Of a stretch of DNA of 8,713 nucleotides, positions 6,149-8,713 are shown piece by piece. Under the pieces are notes generated by a model that saw only the letters and a list, made by a program, of their open reading frames with translations, was not told where the DNA came from and searched no databases. The stretch is taken from assembly GCA_041581135.1 (NCBI GenBank), contig JBFGCM010000118.1:1-8713 (forward strand). The letters are read 5' to 3'. Position 1 is the first letter of the stretch. Each line of letters opens with the position of its first letter. The translations under genes and the position numbers were made by a program. This stretch comes from JBFGCM01 sp041581135 (lineage in GTDB: Bacteria; Actinomycetota; Acidimicrobiia; Spongiisociales; UBA5794).

Positions 6149-7114
6149 ATGCCAGCCGACCCCCGCGCCCAGTTCGTCGTATCCATCGACCTGGAGATGT
6201 CGTGGGGTGCCGTGCACCACGGCCGGCCCCACAACGACGCCCCCTACCGGCGCGAGCGTGAGATCGTCCGTGACGTGCTCGCCGCCATGGACCGGCATGG
6301 CATCTCGGCGACGTGGGCGATCGTGGGACACCTCTTCCTGGAGTCGTGCGCTCCCGTGGACGGCGTGCCCCACCCCGATGTGGTCCGACCCGAGTACCCG
6401 TGGCTGGAGGGCGACTGGTACGACCTTGATCCGGGACGTTCCGTTGCGGTGGCTCCCACGTGGTACGGGCCGGACCTCGTGACCGCCATCCGTGAGTGCA
6501 TAACGCCTCAGGAGATCGGCTCCCACGCGTTCGGACACCTCATCGCAGGCGAACCCGGCTGTAGCGCAGAAGCGTTCGCATCCGACGTGGCTGCGGCGCG
6601 CGCCGTCGCCGCCGACCGCGGCACCGAGCTGCGCAGCTTCGTGTTCCCGCGGAACTCCATCGGGCACCTCGACCTGCTCGCCGCCTCGGGCTTCGTCGCC
6701 TACCGTGGCGCAACCCCGGTGCGTTTCGCCGAGCGGCCGGACTGGCAGCGCCGGTTGCTCACTGCTGTGGATACGGTGTGGCCGCTCGCCGCCTCTGCGG
6801 TCCGGCCGCAGGTCGAAGGGCCGCTGGTCAACATCCCGCACACGTATATGTTCAATCCGGACTCGTCCACGGCGGAGCGCCTCGGCACAGGCACGTGGGT
6901 CCGCCTGATGCGGCGACGGCTGCGACACGCCGTTCGCACCACGTCGCTGTTTCACCTCTGGTTTCACACCCACAACCTCGCCAATCGGCCCGAGCGGGCC
7001 GAGGCGGGCCTGGAGGCAGTCTTCGCGGAGGCGCGCCGCCTGATCGACGCCGGTCGGATGGAGAACCTCACCATGGGTCAGATCGCCGACCGGATGATCC
7101 ATGAACCCACCTAG
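6149..7114 (+). CDS. Polysaccharide deacetylase family protein (CE4/NodB-like)
   Basis: Predicted metal-dependent deacetylase removing N- or O-acetyl groups from a sugar or glycan intermediate; 321 residues. The first motif is VSIDLEMSWG (11-20), Asp14-x-Glu16 in place of the classical D-D. The metal-binding histidines are in GSHAFGH (124-130; His126, His130). RSFVFPRNSIGHLDLL (162-177) corresponds to the arginine/proline motif, and FHLWFHTHNLA (268-278) to the C-terminal histidine motif. There is no signal peptide, so it probably acts in the cytoplasm on a nucleotide- or lipid-linked precursor. I chose 6149 over 6098 because conserved sequence begins just after it and a TACGAT box lies eight bases upstream, leaving no room for a longer start on that transcript. 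The GT4 gene follows after 33 bp and may be co-transcribed. Substrate unknown. Confidence 0.88.
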   Translation: MPADPRAQFVVSIDLEMSWGAVHHGRPHNDAPYRREREIVRDVLAAMDRHGISATWAIVGHLFLESCAPVDGVPHPDVVRPEYPWLEGDWYDLDPGRSVAVAPTWYGPDLVTAIRECITPQEIGSHAFGHLIAGEPGCSAEAFASDVAAARAVAADRGTELRSFVFPRNSIGHLDLLAASGFVAYRGATPVRFAERPDWQRRLLTAVDTVWPLAASAVRPQVEGPLVNIPHTYMFNPDSSTAERLGTGTWVRLMRRRLRHAVRTTSLFHLWFHTHNLANRPERAEAGLEAVFAEARRLIDAGRMENLTMGQIADRMIHEPT

Positions 7115-7148
7115 CGCCGTACTGGTGTTGATCGCGAAAGACGGCTGA
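7101..7148 (+). CDS. Possible 15-codon ORF bridging deacetylase and GT4
   Basis: Reads MNPPSAVLVLIAKDG. It starts inside the last 14 bases of the deacetylase gene in another frame, and its TGA overlaps the GT4 ATG as TGATG. That layout would let ribosomes move from the deacetylase region to the GT4 start, whose own Shine-Dalgarno region is weak (only AAAG about seven bases upstream). The peptide resembles nothing I recognise with confidence. It may be chance; listed because the stop/start overlap mirrors the one before the sulfotransferase. Confidence 0.22.
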   Translation: MNPPSAVLVLIAKDG

Positions 7149-8317
7149 TGCGGGTCCTCACCATCATCGACAGTTTCATCGTCGGCGGAGCCGAACGATC
7201 GCTCGCCATGGTCACGCCCTACCTGGTGGAGCGAGGGGTCGATATGCACGTCGCCTACCTGCGCTACCGCCCCGGCGTGGAGGAGGAGCTCCGCGGCGGC
7301 GGTGCCTCCATCTACTCGTTGGTGGGCGACGAGCGGTGGCTCCCGTCGATCCGGCGCACGACGGACCTCATCCGATCGGTCCGTCCCGACCTCGTGCACA
7401 CGACGCTGTTCAAGTCCGACATCATCGGCCGCACCGCGGCGCGGCTCAGCGGCGTCCCCGTCATCTCGAGCATCGTCACCGAGTCATACGGACCCGAACA
7501 CGTGGGCAACCCCGAGTACAAGGCGTGGCGGGTGCGCGCCTCCCAGCTCGCCGATGCGCTGACGGCTCGGTTCGTGACACGGTTCCATTCGGTTTCGGAG
7601 GCGGCCGCCGACGTCATGGCGACCCGACTGTGGCTGCGCCGCTCCAAGATGGACGTCATCCCCCGGGGCCGCGATCCCCGGCACCTCGGGACCCGCTCTC
7701 CGGAGCGGCGAGTTCGAGTACGAGCCGACCTCGGGATCGACGACTCCACCAAGCTGGTGCTGGCAGCGGCCCGGCATTTCCACATGAAGGGCCTGGACGT
7801 GTTGGTCAAGGCATTCCCCAAGGTCCTCGCCACCCATCCCGAAGCGCACCTGTTCGTCGCCGGGCGCAGCGGACCGGCGACTCCGGAGCTGGAGATGCTC
7901 ATCCAGGACTCCGGCATCGGGGGCGCGGTGACGTTGGCGGGGTACCGCGCCGACGTACCCGACCTGATGTGCGCTGCCGACGCCTTCGTCCTCCCGTCCC
8001 GAGCGGAGGGCAGCCCGGGGGCCCTCATCGAGGCCATGGCGCTGGAGGTACCGACCGTGGCGACCGACCTCACCTCGGTGCGGGAGCTGTTGGGCGACCA
8101 ACCCGAGATCATGGCACTGTGCCCGGTCGACGCCGAGGACGACATGGGCGGCGCAATCGCCGACGTACTCGCAGATCCCGAGCATTGGCACGACATGACC
8201 ACCAAGGGACGCGAGCGGTTTCTGGAGCGCTACTCGATCGAGGCCATCGCCGACGCCATGGTGGACCTGTACCGCCGCAGCCTTGGCGAGGACGGCTCAC
8301 CCGGCATCGCCACCTAG
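7148..8317 (+). CDS. GT4 family glycosyltransferase
   Basis: A retaining GT-B enzyme that adds a sugar from a nucleotide donor to a growing glycan or lipid-linked acceptor at the cytoplasmic face; 389 residues, normal for the family. The N-terminal half begins MRVLTIIDSFIVGGAERSL, with the glycine-rich GGAE loop at 13-16; RPDLVHTTLF (79-88) and FHSVSEA (146-152) are typical linker features. The donor half has AARHFHMKGLDVLVKAF (207-223), with Lys214 in the phosphate-contacting position, and YRADVPDLMCAADAFVLPS. The E-x7-E motif is EGSPGALIE (287-295), followed by AMALEVPTVATD. The usual NG-[IV]-D turn after the Rossmann strand reads PRGRDP (172-177), a variant. The ATG overlaps the TGA of a tiny upstream ORF. 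It follows the deacetylase on the same strand, so a two-gene unit is plausible. Sugar and linkage cannot be inferred. Confidence 0.93.
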   Translation: MRVLTIIDSFIVGGAERSLAMVTPYLVERGVDMHVAYLRYRPGVEEELRGGGASIYSLVGDERWLPSIRRTTDLIRSVRPDLVHTTLFKSDIIGRTAARLSGVPVISSIVTESYGPEHVGNPEYKAWRVRASQLADALTARFVTRFHSVSEAAADVMATRLWLRRSKMDVIPRGRDPRHLGTRSPERRVRVRADLGIDDSTKLVLAAARHFHMKGLDVLVKAFPKVLATHPEAHLFVAGRSGPATPELEMLIQDSGIGGAVTLAGYRADVPDLMCAADAFVLPSRAEGSPGALIEAMALEVPTVATDLTSVRELLGDQPEIMALCPVDAEDDMGGAIADVLADPEHWHDMTTKGRERFLERYSIEAIADAMVDLYRRSLGEDGSPGIAT

Positions 8318-8322
8318 CGCCC

Positions 8323-8343
8323 GACGCCGACGGAGACGGCGTC
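8323..8343. terminator. GC hairpin between convergent GT4 and GT2-like genes
   Basis: A perfect 7-bp inverted repeat, GACGCCG (8323-8329) and CGGCGTC (8337-8343), encloses a 7-base loop. It starts six bases after the GT4 stop and its right arm overlaps the stop codon of the opposing gene. There is no T-tract on either side. Position suggests transcript-end formation on either strand; the role is inferred. Confidence 0.4.
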
Positions 8344-8713
8344 AGTCCCCGTCGAGATCGTCGGCCGCCGGCGGTCTTCTCCCGATCATCAAGAGCAGCG
8401 ACCGCGCCAGGAGCTTGGCGCGGCGTTTCGTCGGCCGGGTCCACAGGGCGGCGACGGCGAACCTGGTCGCCAGGCCGGCGCGACCAGCCGCCACGGCGGC
8501 AGAGGCAACGCGCTCCTGCTGGCGGGCCTTTGCCGCACCTCGTTTCGGCAGCGCAGCTGCGTTCTTCCGGTAGGCCCTGAGCCGAGCATCCAGGCGGGCG
8601 TCGTCGGACGCACCTCGGCGCTCCCCGCCGTGCAGGCGCACCACGTACGTGATCGTCGCCGAGATCACCGGTACGACGGCGGGTTCGACGCGCACCCACC
8701 AATCGACGTCTTC
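8342..8713 (-). CDS. Probable GT2 glycosyltransferase, C-terminal fragment (5' partial)
   Basis: The frame is open through the right edge, so only the last 123 residues are present; the GTG at 8695 is internal. The visible start, EDVDWWVR, matches the E-D-x-D-x-x-x-R motif of GT-A fold GT2 enzymes, where the acidic pair contains the catalytic base. TYVVRLHGGERRG follows at the distance where GT2 proteins have their Y-R-x-H-x-G segment. The remainder is a helical, Ala/Arg/Lys-rich tail (for example KRRAKLLARSLLLMIG) that could lie against the membrane, then an acidic end (DDLDGD). Its context beside a GT4 and a deacetylase supports glycan assembly. The fragment is short and motif-based, so another glycan-modifying family is possible. 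Its stop lies 24 bp from the GT4 stop, tail to tail. Confidence 0.62.
   Translation of the reverse strand, partial: EDVDWWVRVEPAVVPVISATITYVVRLHGGERRGASDDARLDARLRAYRKNAAALPKRGAAKARQQERVASAAVAAGRAGLATRFAVAALWTRPTKRRAKLLARSLLLMIGRRPPAADDLDGD

Noticed and set aside
6134..7399. 421-codon open frame antisense to the deacetylase and GT4 start
   Set aside because: The plus-strand frames carry clear family motifs; the antisense product shows none.
1..8713. CRISPR arrays, tRNA/rRNA genes, transposases, attachment sites
   Set aside because: No spaced direct repeats, cloverleaf-like segments or recombinase motifs were seen on reading both strands.

Overview
The window is about 8.7 kb of high-GC DNA with dense coding, no RNA genes, no CRISPR array and no recognisable mobile element. 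Base composition and codon use look uniform across the genes. GC-rich codons, TAnnnT-type -10 boxes placed a few bases before start codons (leaderless style) and weak Shine-Dalgarno sites suggest a high-GC Gram-positive, most likely an actinomycete-type or acidimicrobial bacterium. That placement is an inference; no marker gene is present.

Left to right: (1) the 3' part of a non-ribosomal peptide synthetase gene (+), covering most of a condensation domain, a complete adenylation domain and a terminal carrier domain, with no thioesterase; (2) a 202-residue protein (-) resembling the soluble N-terminal domain of HupE/UreJ_2-type membrane proteins but lacking the membrane part; (3) a PAPS-type sulfotransferase (+); (4) a GT1/UGT-like glycosyltransferase (-); (5) a CE4/NodB-like polysaccharide deacetylase (+); (6) a GT4 glycosyltransferase (+) 33 bp behind it; (7) the C-terminal end of what is probably a GT2 glycosyltransferase (-), running off the right edge.

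The content (peptide synthetase, two or three glycosyltransferases, a sugar deacetylase, a sulfotransferase) fits a locus that makes or decorates a surface or secreted glycan or glycopeptide, possibly sulfated and amino-acid-bearing. The proteins are plausible partners: glycosyltransferases build the glycan, the deacetylase would expose an amine, the sulfotransferase adds sulfate from PAPS, and the peptide synthetase would supply an aminoacyl or peptidyl group. No product can be named from this window. The strand pattern (+ - + - + + -) means there is little operon structure; only the deacetylase and the GT4 could be co-transcribed.

The regulatory detail is the least ordinary part. Two genes have a tiny upstream ORF whose stop codon overlaps their start (ATGA before the sulfotransferase, TGATG before the GT4). 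The sulfotransferase mini-ORF begins exactly where a leaderless transcript would start. The 71-bp GT1/deacetylase gap holds two divergent -10-like boxes sharing one TA step. GC hairpins lie in two of the three convergent gene junctions. I did not find a clear-cut new defence or mobile system.
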